Shown here in pieces: positions 31,031 to 41,307 of a stretch of 64,000 nt of DNA (within the stretch, counting starts at the first letter, position 1; each line of letters opens with the position of its first letter). Below the pieces are notes generated by a model that was not told the origin of the DNA, made no database searches, and worked only from the letters and a program-made list of their open reading frames with translations. Source of the stretch: Medakamo hakoo (Eukaryota; Chlorophyta; Trebouxiophyceae; Coccomyxaceae); contig CP089462.1 of assembly GCA_026636295.1 (NCBI GenBank), positions 62,001 to 126,000 of the forward strand. The letters are read 5' to 3'. The position numbers were made by a program, and so were the translations under genes.

Positions 31031-32566
31031 TCAGAAAGACACGTAGCCCCACGCGCCCGCGCACGTCGCGCCGTCGATCTCGTTGCACGCCCACTCGCCC
31101 GAGGCGGAGCAGCCGACGCAGGAGATGTCGCCGTTCAGGGCGGTGAAGAAGTGGCCGGCCCACCGGCAGATGCCGCCGCCGGCCGTGCCCTGGACCGCGA
31201 CGTCGCCGGTCGCGTCGACTTCGCCGGCGAGCAAGCCGGTGACGGGGACGATGTCGAAGGAGAATGAGCCGGTGACGTTGGACCGGGTGGACGGCGCGCC
31301 CACGGGCGTGGCCGTGAAATTGAAGGTGCCGGAAGCATACGGCAGGACGTCGACGCCGGCGCAGGGCCCGCCCCACCGGCCGACGGGGGACTTACCGAAC
31401 AGCGGGATGTTACACGGCCCGTTCGCGCACAGCGGGCACTCGGTCCAGGCCGCCTCGACCTCGGCCACGTCGGACGCGCGGCACGCGGTGATGGCGGTCG
31501 CCGTCACGACGCGCGCGGCCGCGGCGTGCGCGGCGGACACGCCCACCACCTGCGGGCTGGCTGGGCGGATCTGGTAGAGGATCCGGTCCAGCACGGCGCA
31601 CGATTGCAGGAAGCCCGTCGGCTTGCAGAAGGTGACAGGCGCCGGCGCTTTGCCGGCCTCGGCCGCGCGGGCGGCGACGTGGCCCGCCTTCAGCTCTTCG
31701 AACGCTTCCTTGGCGGTCTTGTGCGGGAAGAGCGCGCCCTTCGTGCCCGCCGGCAGGGCCTTGGCCTTGGCGGCCAGCTGGGCCGGCGTCAGGGCGTCGG
31801 CCAGGAGGCGGCGCCCGCCGCCGCCGCCGCCCAGCTGGACAGTGAACTCGCCCAGGTCGCCCGTCGCGGTGTTGGCCCACTGGATCCGGACGGAGTTGCC
31901 GTCGGGGGACAGGACGAAGGACAGCTGGAGGTCGCCCACGTACCCGTAGTAGGACCCGGTCCGGGAATCAAAGGCGGCAAAGCCTTCCGTGTTGTCGCAT
32001 GCCGGGAACAGGGTCCGCACGCCCGTCAGGCCGACCTCGCCACCCGACACGACGACGCCCTGGTACGCGCCGGCCAGGACAAACTCAATCGCTTCCTGCA
32101 CGACGGTGGCGTCCAGCGCGTCCGTCGCGGTCGCGACCGCGCGCTCGACGCACGACAGCGGCGGGTCGCCGCCCTTGCCCTTGGCTGCCGCGACCTTGTC
32201 GACCAGGCCTTCCAGCGCGGACTCGGCGCGGTCGACTTTGCGCTTGATGAAGCCTTCGACCGCGTCGGCCTTGTCGGACAGGCTGTGGACGGCCTTGGCC
32301 AGATGGGCGTCGTCCTTTTGTGGGTGGGTGTGGGTTGTGGATATGTGTGGTCGCGTGGGCGTCAGCGTTGCTGATGGGCTTTTTTTTTTGAGACGCGACG
32401 GACGAGCGAGTTGGGTCCAGGCGGGGGAGGGGGGGGGCTGTTTTCATCCAGCCAAAAACGACACACACACACACACACACAAAATTCAACGCACCATGTC
32501 CGTGGCGGCGACGGCGCCCAGGGAAGCGGCGGCCGCGAGCAGGGTCAGGCCGTGGATGAGGCGCAT
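31031..32566 (-). CDS. Secreted Cys-containing protein of unknown family
   Basis: Two exons (32495..32566, 31031..32314), joined in phase 0, give 451 residues. Exon 1 is a clean signal peptide, MRLIHGLTLLAAAASLGAVA. The N-terminal mature part is helical (HSLSDKADAVEGFIKRKVDR, then ALEGLVDKVAAAKGKG). Next is a beta-rich section with VRTLFPACDNTEGFAAFDSR, TGSYYGYVGDLQLSFVLSPD and ANTATGDLGEFTVQL, and a linker containing RRLLADALTPAQL. The C-terminal about 200 residues hold about ten Cys (for example TECPLCANGPCNIP, ISCVGCSASGEWACNEIDG) and strands such as GTFNFTATPVG and GSFSFDIVPVTG. It is probably an extracellular or cell-wall protein. The second-intron acceptor region is unusual (CACAAAAG|GAC). 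No family is recognised. Confidence 0.7.
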
Positions 32567-34151
32567 TGTGTGTGCTTGTGGTTTTTGTGGTCTGTGTGGG
32601 GTGATTAAGAGGACCGCCGCGTTTTTTTTTTTTTTTAGCCAGCGCGACCTAATTTTGCCAACAAGCAAGCGACGGTTGAGCCATTTCCGCGCTCAATGGA
32701 CCCTCCCGCGCCCGTGTGGGCCCTAGCCTACACGTCGGACCGTGTGTTTAGCTGTTTAGAGCGCATTAGGCGCGCGTGCATGCCTAGAGCGCGGAGTGGG
32801 GACGGCGTAGAGGAGTGCGAGCGCGAGCGAACAAACGTCGCGACCTCAGCGCATGTGCTGCGTCCTCTTTCATGCTCCGCTGCGCCCGCGCAGGCCGCTC
32901 TCTTGACCCTCCATTACGCCTGACGGATTGCGACATGCCTGGAATCTTGAATACGAGGGTGAAGCGGAGTGTGCGCTCCCTCTTCAATGCGGCACGTACC
33001 TTCTTGTCTTTGTTTTTTTTTGTTAAACGAGTGAGACAGAACCACAAAACAGGCGTTTTCTGTTTTTCCAAGACAACCCTTTTTTGCCGTCCTATGGCGC
33101 CCCCAACCTTTTCAACGCCTCACTCCGACAGCCCCATCAGCCCCAGAATCTCCGGCACCGAAATGTAGAGATAAACCAGCCCGACCGGCGGCGGGTCGGG
33201 CGTGCTGCGCCCGGACGAGTTGGCGCTGCTGTTGACCGCGGCCAATGTGGGCGCGGGCGCGCACGTCCTGTGCATTGACCTCCGCTTCCCGACGCACGGC
33301 CGGGGGTGACAGGTGCGTTGTTGCTTTACACACGACGCCTCCATCCCCCAGGCGGCAATCAAAGGGACGTGGGCGGAAGCACCGTTTTTTCAACCATCAA
33401 AACACTCGAGGTGCAGGCCCAGGCACGCCATCCATCCGCACTCCAGCGCCATGCACGACGCACCACGGGCGTCTATAACACCCGCGACGCCGCCAGGGCC
33501 GGATCACGGACGACAGGCGGTCGGGCCACGCCCACCTCGGTGTCCGGTTTTGAAAGGGGGACAAAAAATGACAACGCAAAACGGGCACAAGAGCGCGGGC
33601 CCGCGCTCGTTCCAGTGTTCGTCCAAACCCCCAGGCGTGCAGCAAGGCCGCGCCCCCTCGTGCGTCACGCCCACTTCTAGCCACCCGCACACGCCGCCGC
33701 CATCCCGAGCCGGTCGCGGAACGGAGAAGGTGAAGCCGCGGCGCAGGACCGTCCTAGAGTGGCCACAGCGCGTTGGTCTCCCCTTTCCCCCGCACGCGAC
33801 CAGCCGCGGGCAGCAACGGGCGAGCAGGGGTGCTGGAGGGAGGAGAGAGAGAGGGGTGGTCAGAAAAGACCGCGGCGCGGCCTCGCCCGCGCGCCCAACG
33901 CGGGCTCAGACGACATGAAAAGGGCAGGCCCGGCCATGCCCTCCAAAGTTTTTTTAAAAAGTGTTTGTATGTCCGCCGCGTGCACGTGCGCGTGACGCGG
34001 GGCTGGCCGGGGTTGGGAAAGGAGTGGGGTAGTGGCGGAACCGTGCACAAAATCACGCGGGTCACGCCCGCACCCTCACACCCGGCCAGCCACGCGTCTC
34101 CACAGGTCCGGAACGCGGGGACGTAGGGATAAAGAAAGCGGCGTTTGCATT
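32567..34151. other. Gene-poor 1.6 kb stretch with a TRM6-derived fragment
   Basis: This is the largest gap without an intact gene. It is less GC-rich and contains T-runs (32620..32637, 33010..33020). Apart from the TRM6-like fragment listed separately, I see no frame with native codon use, no conserved motif and no terminal repeats. The 32640..33100 part is composed differently from the surrounding DNA, and its origin is not apparent. It also contains the promoter of the secreted orphan. Confidence 0.6.
33186..33330 (+). pseudogene. Decayed fragment duplicated from TRM6
   Basis: Positions 33186..33279 align without gaps to 29756..29849 in the TRM6 gene, with 3 mismatches over 94 bases. Two of the three are synonymous C-to-T changes in Leu codons; the third would turn Ala into Glu. 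Weaker similarity resumes after a deletion, where RCVVA is encoded again near 33312..33326, matching TRM6 GRCVVAAM with a small insertion. The fragment lacks the start, both ends and any splice context, so it is a truncated duplicate and not a gene. The high identity suggests a recent copy or gene conversion. It lies 3.4 kb downstream of its parent and in the same orientation. Confidence 0.85.
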
Positions 34152-35320
34152 TCAGGCCTCGCCGGCTTCGTCGGCCTCGCCCAGGACGAAGACGGACTGC
34201 GTGTTTGGTGGGGAGCGTGTGTGTGTGTGTGTGTGGAGGGAGAGGGTGAGAGCGTGATGGGATGGTCGGATGGGTGGACGGAGCAAAAAAAACCACGCCG
34301 CGGTCGATTCCCTTCAGGGCTCTGCACGCAGAAACGCACCTCGCCGTCGGCCTCGCCGTAGAAGACAGCCTCGCCAGCCTGTGAGCGCCGCGAAAGGAAG
34401 GAAAAAAATGGGGGGGGGGGGCGTGAGAAAAATGGAGGGGTGGTTTTTTTTTTTGGTGCGCGACCCGCGCCCGCGCCCGCGCCCGACTCCCGTCTCTTAC
34501 CTCGTCCGCCTCGCCAAAGTAGACGGCCTCACCGGCTTCGCCGGCCTGTTGATGAGAAAAAAACAAAGACATGTGTGAGTGCCATGGCCGTGTTTTTTCG
34601 TCTTGGATGGAGAGACCGCGCCACCCCACACCCCCCTCGTCTCTTCTGCCCGGTCCCGCCCGCCACACACCCAATCCCCTTACCTCGTCCGCCTCGCCCA
34701 GGACGTAGTAGACGGCTTCACCGGCCTCGTCGCTCTCGCCCAGGATGACCAGGGACTCGCCCGCCGCTTCCGCGGCTTCCGCGGCTTCCTCGGCGGCCCA
34801 CTGGCGCAGGGCGCGGCCCATGCCCACGGACGCCCGGGCGGAGATGGGGTGGGCGGCCGCGGAGGCGGCGCCCAGGGCTAGGGCCAGGGCGGCGATCTGG
34901 TTTGAGGGAGTGAGGGAGTGGGGGGTGTCCGTGAAAATGAGGAGGCCAGGCGGGGGCCCGTGGGTTGCAAGCCAGGGACACGCGCGGCGCGCGGCAGCGC
35001 GCGGCAGCGCCCTTTCGCGCCGCGACCAGCGGCCCGCGCGCGCTCCGCCTTGCGCTCCTCGGCTCATGGCGCACTAGCCGCCCAAACGCGGCCCAGTCAC
35101 GCTCACGAGGGCTCGAGCAGCCCAAGAGCCGACCTGCACACCAGGAAAGGGCGGTGCGCCCCGACTTGGCGGCGCGAGGGCGAGTCATGCGTTCCTCGTT
35201 CGTTCGCTGCAGCGTGCGGCGGCGCGCGCGCGCGGGCTGATGGGAGCGGGCGCAAACAGGCAAAACGCAGCCGCTCCCTTCCTCCGTCCCCGCGTGGGCA
35301 CGCACCGTAATGAACTTCAT
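34152..35320 (-). CDS. Small secreted acidic protein with exon-encoded repeats
   Basis: Five exons (35306..35320, 34684..34896, 34501..34545, 34340..34378, 34152..34196), all split in phase 0, give 118 residues. The signal peptide spans the first join (MKFIT, then IAALALALGAASAAAHP). A helix-like Ala/Glu stretch (RQWAAEEAAEAAEAAGESLV) leads into ILGESDEAGEAVYYVLGEAD. Exon 3 encodes AGEAGEAVYFGEADE, exon 4 AGEAVFYGEADGE and exon 5 SVFVLGEADEAGEA. Each short exon is thus one copy of an A-G-E-A-V-(Y/F)-GEADE unit. There are no Cys residues and a strongly acidic charge. The protein may be extracellular or vesicular; no family is recognised. All donors are GTGCG or GTAAG and every acceptor ends in CAG, so the model is well supported despite the tiny exons. 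Confidence 0.72.
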
Positions 35321-35648
35321 ACTGTCTGACGGGTGGTGGGCAAAAAAAAGGCCGGCTGTGGATGGGTTGAGAGAGTGGAGGGTGAGGGCGCGCCTGGCCT
35401 GGAAGGATAGACGAATTGGGCGCGTGCCGGCGGCCGAGGGGCTTGGAAGCCGGCCGCGCCCACGCATGGAGAAGCGAAGAGCGTGCAGACGACCTGGCGC
35501 TGGCGGGCGGCGGGAATGTGGCCGCGGATCGCCGGCAAAGCGCGGGCTACATGCAACAAGACCGCACCTAAGAGGGCTAAGTGTGCTGTGCGAGACGCCA
35601 CAACCTTCCACCCAGTCTCTCCCACATCATCCGGTCTACCACACACAT
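35321..35648. other. Upstream region of the exon-repeat gene
   Basis: 328 bp between the stop of the F-box gene and the start of the small secreted gene, both on the minus strand. It should hold the F-box 3' UTR and the promoter of the small gene. Composition is mixed, and no repeat or RNA gene was recognised. Confidence 0.55.
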
Positions 35649-36788
35649 CTACTCTGCGCCCTCGTACCCGGCAATGAACGCCCGGCCTAACCTGCCGCCG
35701 CCCCACATGCCCTCGTCCTCCTCTCCACCACCACCCCCGCGCGGCTCTTCTTCCGCCGCCACGCCGTCAAACACGAGCCCGCTCAGCGGGCAGATGGCCG
35801 CGCCCGTGGCTCCATCCACGCGCGCGGCATCGCACCGCCGCGCCCCGCACACGTGCCCCCACCCGCACGCCTCGCACACGTACAACGGCGGGCCGCCACC
35901 GCTGGCCAGGCGCACGAAAGATGCGGCGGCGGTGGCGCAGGCGCCGCGGTGGGGCGTGCGCAGCGACGCGGCCGCAGCAGGCCGGCCGCCGGGCAGGCCG
36001 CGGGACGCGCGCCAGGCCGCCACACGCTCGGCTGGGGACGCGCCGGCGGGCACGGCGGCGGCGGCGGCGACTGCAGCGTCGTCGGCCGCTCGCGCGCCCA
36101 ACCCCGTGGCGGCCCGGTGCTTTGGCGGGGGCGGCGGCGGGCGCGGCCAGGGCGGGCGTTCGGAGCGCCGCGCCACGGCGGCCTGGCGGAACACCTCCGC
36201 CACCATGCCGGTGGCCGTGCCGCCGCCGGGGCCGACGTCGGCCGCGTCGGCGGCCGCGTACCGGCGCCGCCACACGGCGCCCGGGCGGCGCGCGCGGGCG
36301 GTGGTGGCCTGTGGCGGCAGCGGCGCCGCCGCCGCCTCACCCCCGTCGCCGAAGAACGCGGCCCACGCCGCCTCGTCGTCTCCGTCGCCGTCGTCGGCGT
36401 CTTCCTCCTCCTCGCCGCCTTCTTCCGCCGCCGCCGCCGCGGCGGCCGTCAGCCCGGCCGCGCCCCACCGCAACTCGTACAGGCCCTTCCACAGGTCGAC
36501 GACCGTCTCGGCCGCGTCGCGCACAGCCTTGCACGCGCAAGACGCGGCCGCCAGGTCGGCGGCGGGGAGGGCGGCGAGGATGAGGAGGAGCAGGTCCAGG
36601 GGGAGGGAGGCGAGGGTGGTGGCCGACGCGGCGGCCTCGGCGCGGGGAGGCCGGCCCGCTGGAGGAGGAGGCGCCAGGTCGGGCCGGTCGTCGCCGTCCC
36701 GCCGCCCGCCCTCCTCGGCCACCGCCCCAGCCTCACCCCGCCTCCGCCGCTTGCGGGCATGTGAGTGCGTGGCTGCTGATGCCTCCAT
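35649..36788 (-). CDS. F-box protein with C-terminal Cys/His cluster
   Basis: A single exon of 379 residues from the ATG at 36788. After a basic signal-like start (HARKRRRRG) the F-box spans about residues 50-95: ATTLASLPLDLLLLILAALP, AADLAAASCACKAVRDAAE and TVVDLWKGLYELRWG. F-boxes bind Skp1 in SCF ubiquitin ligases. A long Ala/Glu/Asp-rich spacer follows. The C-terminus contains LYVCEACGWGHVCGARRCDA and AAICPLSGLVFDG, spaced as a possible C-C-H-C-C-C zinc site that would act as the substrate-binding part. An in-frame ATG at 36872 would add 28 residues. The gene is divergent from the Tepsin-like gene. The F-box is likely, the zinc module inferred. Confidence 0.75.
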   Translation of the reverse strand: MEASAATHSHARKRRRRGEAGAVAEEGGRRDGDDRPDLAPPPPAGRPPRAEAAASATTLASLPLDLLLLILAALPAADLAAASCACKAVRDAAETVVDLWKGLYELRWGAAGLTAAAAAAAEEGGEEEEDADDGDGDDEAAWAAFFGDGGEAAAAPLPPQATTARARRPGAVWRRRYAAADAADVGPGGGTATGMVAEVFRQAAVARRSERPPWPRPPPPPPKHRAATGLGARAADDAAVAAAAAVPAGASPAERVAAWRASRGLPGGRPAAAASLRTPHRGACATAAASFVRLASGGGPPLYVCEACGWGHVCGARRCDAARVDGATGAAICPLSGLVFDGVAAEEEPRGGGGGEEDEGMWGGGRLGRAFIAGYEGAE

Positions 36789-36961
36789 GGGTGTCGGCGG
36801 CAGTTCAGCCCCGGTGCCCAGCCGCGCTCCCCCAGCGGGCCTGAGCTCTTTCGACTGTGACGGACAGGCCATTGGCCCGCGCACTCACTCGCGCGCACTC
36901 TCCCTTTTTCGGTCGTGCCAGGCGCGCGCCATCAACGAAGGGGAGGAGGCCGCCGCCCGCG

Positions 36962-39188
36962 ATGCTGTCCTCGGCAGCCTCTGCCATCGCCACCCGGCTC
37001 AAGCTCGAGGAAGCGACGACGTCCAAGGATGACGTGACGCCAGGTGCGCGCGGTGAAGAGGAGTGAGAGACACACCAGGCGCACTCGAAAAAAAAACGAC
37101 CGGTGCTACTCGCGGTGTGCGACACAGCCACGGGCGCGAGAGGCGCACCACCTGTGTGCCCTTTTCGACCGGGGTCTCAATACCTCATGCCACAGTCTGG
37201 GCGTCGCGGAAGCCCGGAGAACGACCGCATCCCACTCCCGGCCTCGAAAAAAAGCCCAAACAGCGCGCGCCGTGGGCCGTGCCCGCTCGCCTCACACTCC
37301 AGCCCTCCCCACCCCCCCCACCCCGTCCCCACCCCGTCCTCCAGTCTACCTCGTCGACCAGGTCGTCACGCTCGCCACGTCCTCCTCCGACGGCGCCGCC
37401 ACCGTCCTTGACTTCTTGCTGCGCAAGCTGGCGTCCACCAGTCCCGTCGTCAAAGCCAAAGCGCTGCGCTTGGTGAAAGCGTGTTGCGCGGCCGGGCCGT
37501 CTGAGTTCCGGCGCCGGGCCGCCCGCGTCGCCGCGGGTCCCGTCCGCGAACTGACGCACTACCAGGCCCCGCCCGACCCGCTGGTGGGAGACGCGCACAA
37601 CGCGCGTGTGCGTGCGTCGGCCAAAGAAGCGCTGGAGGCCGTCTTTTCGGCGGCGCCCGCGCCCAAGCCGCCTGGCAGCGGTGGTGGCGGCGGCGGACTC
37701 GGCAGCGGCGGCGCCAGCTCCGGCGCCGGCCGCATCCAGGGCTTTGGCTCCAGCTCGGTTGGTGGGGGCGGACACAGCGCTGGAGGCTACGGCCCGCCAG
37801 GCGTCAGCGGCGCGGGCGGCTTCTCCTCCACGGCGGCCGCGGCGGGCGGCGGCGGCATGGTCGGCTTTGGCAACCCGCGCTTTGAAAACGGGCGCCACGG
37901 CAGCGCCGCGCCTCCGCCGCCCAACCTGACCACCGCGCGCGGCGTGCTGGAAGCCGCGGCCCGGGGGGCGGCCGCCCTGGCCACCAGCGCGGCGGGCGCG
38001 GCGGCGGCGCTGGCGGCGGAGCACGGGATCAGCCTGCCGGTGAGCGGCGGCGGCGGCCTGGGCGGCGGCCTGGGCGGCGGCGGGCTCGGCCGCCCCGCCG
38101 GCCTGGGCGGCCCCGCCACCGCCCTGGGCGGCGCGCCCGGAGGCTACGCGGGCGGGCCGGGCTCGTACGGCCGACCCGGGAGTGCGGGCGCGCCGTCCCC
38201 ACCCCCACCCCCCTGCCCGGCCGTGGCCGCGCCGCCGCCGCAGCCCGGCGCGCGCGAGGAGGCGCTGGTCGACGCGCTGTGCGCGCCCGGCGGGCTGCGC
38301 GCCACGCCCACGCCCGCCGAGCTGGCCCGTTTCGTCGACGGCGTCGCCGCCGTGGACGGCGCCGCCGTCGCGTCCCACCTGCGGGCGCGAATGGCGTCAC
38401 CCGCCTGGCACGCCCAGGCGCGCGCGCTCGCAGCCCTGGAGGCCCTGATCGCGCAAGGCTCCTCGTCCGCCGCGGGCGCGGTCGCCGTGTCTTTCCAGGC
38501 CGACCCGGCGCCGGTACTGGCGGCGCTGGAGTCGCCGCAAGCGGCCGTGCGCGGCGTGGCGGGCCGGGTGGCCGGGCTGCTCGGCGTGACTGCCGGCGCG
38601 GCCGCGCCCGGTGCGCCCAGCGGCGGCGGCGGCGGCGGGTCGGACTTGTTGGGCGACCTGCTCGCTCCCGCGGCGGCGGCGGCGCCGGCGCCCGCGGCGC
38701 CAGCTGCTGTGCCGGACTTGTTGGGCGGCCTGGGCGGCGGCGGCAGCGGGGCGGCGCCGCCGCCGGCCCCGCCGACCGACTTGCTCGCGGGCCTGTCAGT
38801 CTCCGCGGCGCCCGCCGCCCCCGCCGCGGCGGCGCCGCCGCCCGCGGCCGCGCCGCCCGTCGACCCTTTCGCCGCCCTCCCGGCGGCCAGGGCACCCGCG
38901 CCAGACCCGTTTGCGGTCGCGTCCACCCCCACCCCGCCACCACCCGCCCCGCTCAACGCCACCGGCGGGTCGGGCGACCTGCTGGGCTCGTCCGGGCCGC
39001 CCTCGCGGACTGGCTCCGGCGGGATGGCGGGTGCGCCCATGCGGGGGGCCGGGGGCGGCGGTGGCGGCCCGCCCATGCGCGGCGGCGGTCGCCCGCCCTC
39101 CAACCTGGGCATGGTCACGGCCGCGTCCGCGGACCTGAGCTTTGATTTCGTGTCGGAGCAAATGAAAAGCCTGGCCGGGAAGAAGTGA
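36962..39188 (+). CDS. ENTH-domain AP-4 accessory protein, Tepsin/MTV1-like
   Basis: Two exons (36962..37043, 37345..39188), joined in phase 1, give 641 residues. The ENTH domain covers about residues 5-130: ATRLKLEEATTSKDDVTPVY, LVDQVVTLATSSSDGAATVL, DFLLRKLASTSPVVKAKALR, FRRRAARVAAGPVRELTHYQ, PPDPLVGDAHNARVRASAKE and ALEAVFSAAP. The block VVKAKALRLVK and the HYQAPPDPLVGDAHN segment are typical of Tepsin and plant MTV1 rather than epsin. The rest is Gly/Pro-rich with repeated DLLG(D/G)LL and DPFA motifs, which commonly bind clathrin-adaptor appendages. A second helical region lies at about residues 380-480 (REEALVDALCAPGGLR). The end, LSFDFVSEQMKSLAGKK, resembles short AP-4-binding peptides. 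The role in trans-Golgi vesicle sorting is inferred from the family. Confidence 0.85.
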
Positions 39189-39248
39189 GGGTGGGTGCGT
39201 GGGTGTGGTGGTTTTTCAGGCGCTGTAACAACCTCCCGTCCACCTCTC

Positions 39249-41170
39249 TCATTCCCCGCCGCCCAGCGCCTCCTCCACCAGGGCCACGTCCCGCCCATCC
39301 CGGGCCAGCAGGCCGCGGATGCGGGCCAAAGCAGCTCCCTGCTCCTTCAGGACGGCGTACGCGTCGCGGAGGGCGGCGCCGTCCAGGCCGCCGCCGCCGC
39401 CGCCGCCGCCAGGCCCGCCACCGCCACTCCCACCGCCGCCGCCGTTGGCGGGCCCGCCCGCCCGGAGCCGGGCCGCGGCAGCCAGCCCCGCCGCCCGGCC
39501 TTCCAGCCCGCCGGCCGCGCCCGGCGCGACGATGGCTTCCGCCCGGGCCAGCTCCGCGGACAGCGACGCCACGATCGAGCGCGACGCGCGGGCGGCGCCC
39601 GCCGCGCGCTCGCCGCTGACGCCAGCCCCGCCGCCCGGCCCGCCGCCCACGCCGGCGTACCGGGCTTCCAGCGCGTCCACGTGCCGGCAGACGGAGAGCA
39701 GGCGGGTGGCCAACGCCGCTTGCGTGCGGCGGGCGGCGGCCAGGCGTTCCGCGACGACCGCGGCCTGGCGGCGCGAGAGCGCGGCCGCCGCGTCGGCGGC
39801 CGCGGCCGCGCGGGTGGACGCTTCGTCCAGGGCGGCCCGCTGGGCGGCGCGACGGGCGAGCAGGGCGGGGAAGCCAGAGACGGGGACGGGCCACAGGTCG
39901 GAGGAGGGAGACGGCTGCTGCTGCGCGGCGCTGGCGCCGCTGCCGCCGGGCGTGGCCACCAGCGCGCCGCTGCCGCCGGCGCTGTCGCCGGACACGCCCG
40001 CCCGGGCGAGCGCGTCCCGCCACTTCAGCTCGTCCACGCCCGCGGGGCGGACGCGGGCGGCCGGGTCGGGCACGGCGTTGAGCAGCAGGGCGGTGAAGGG
40101 CGCGGCGGCGGGGGCGACGGGCGGCGGCGCGCCCGGCTGCTGCTGCTGCTGGGGCGCGGCGGCGCCGCCCGCCGCCGCGGTGAACGCGCTCCTCAGCCCC
40201 TCCAGCTCGCGCACGGCGGCGGAGACTTCGGCCGGTTGGGGCGCCGCCGGCGCGCCGCCAAACAGGCCGCCGCCGCCAAAGCCCAGGCCGGGCTGGGCTG
40301 GCTGGGCGGGGAAGAGCGGCGCGGGCGCGGGCGTGGCCGCGCCAAACAGGCCGCCGGCGGCGGGCGGCGCACCAGGCGCGGCGGACGCAAAGGAGAACAG
40401 GCCGCCGGGTGCGGGCGCGGACGCTGCCGGCGCACCGAACAACCCGCCACCGCCGGCCGGAGGGGCGGGCGTGCCAAACAGGCCGGGCGTGGGCGCAGCG
40501 GCCGGCGCGCCAAAGGGCGTGGGCGCGGCGGGCGTGGGCGTGGCGGCGGGCGCGCCGAACAGGCCGGGCGTCTGCGCAGGCGCCGCGCCAAACAGCCCGC
40601 CCCCCGGAGCCGCAGACGTGGCCGGCGCGCCCAGCGCGCCAAACAGGCCACCGCCCGGTTGTGGTGGCGCGGGCGTCGCGGCCGCGCCGCCAAACAGTGA
40701 GCTCTGCCCCTGTTGCGGTTGTTGCTGTTGCGCGCCGCCAAACAGGCCGCCGCCCGCCGTCGATGCTGCTGGAGCAGCCGCGCCAAAGCCAAAGCCGGTC
40801 GCGGGCGTGGCGGGCGGGGCGCCGCCGAACAAGCCTGTTGGAGGGGCGTTGAGGGATGGATGGAGGTTGATGAGGAGGAGGGAGCGGGTTTTTCGTCCGC
40901 CGTCGCGCGCGCCGCTTCCTTTCCCCCCCAAAAAACTCGCCTGCTCCGGGCGTCGCCACCGTCAGCCCTAGCTGGGGCGTGGAAGTCGTCTTGGCCAGGC
41001 CGCCAAAGGGCGTGGCAGCCGGGGCCGGGGTGGCGGCGCCGCCAAAGGAAAACGCCTGTGTTGCAAGGGGTTCGATGCGTGAACGGCGCGTGAGTTTTTG
41101 ATGATGATGATGGGGCAGGAGGGCGCGCGATTTTCCTGGGCGCGTGGGCGGGGCCGGGCGGACGCACCAT
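39249..41170 (-). CDS. NUP54: Nucleoporin NUP54 (FG repeats plus coiled-coil domain)
   Basis: Three coding exons: the ATG alone (ending at 41168), 40941..41055 and 39249..40834, giving 567 residues. The protein begins MAFSFGGAATPAPAATPFGG, as animal NUP54 begins MAFNFG. About 230 residues of GLFGA/FGAP-type FG repeats follow. The structured domain begins near VSAAVRELEGLRSAFTAA and includes APFTALLLNAVPDPAARVR, VDELKWRDALARAGVSG, LARRAAQRAALDEASTR, TRLLSVCRHVDALEARYAG and the closing ARIRGLLARDGRDVALVEEA. NUP54 sits in the central NUP62-54-58 channel complex of the nuclear pore. The second intron (40835..40940) uses a GC donor. The placement of the first exon depends on the consensus ATG|GTGCGT and on the family N-terminus. 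Confidence 0.85.
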
Positions 41171-41307
41171 GGTCGCGTGCGCACGGAGGGGTGAGAGTGG
41201 GGGCGGTGCGTGGCTCGAGGCGACGACGCACACACACCACTTCCCCGTTCTTTGTTTCGTTGAATGGGGGGGGCGAGCGTGCTGGTTTCGCGCTTCACTC
41301 CCAATAC

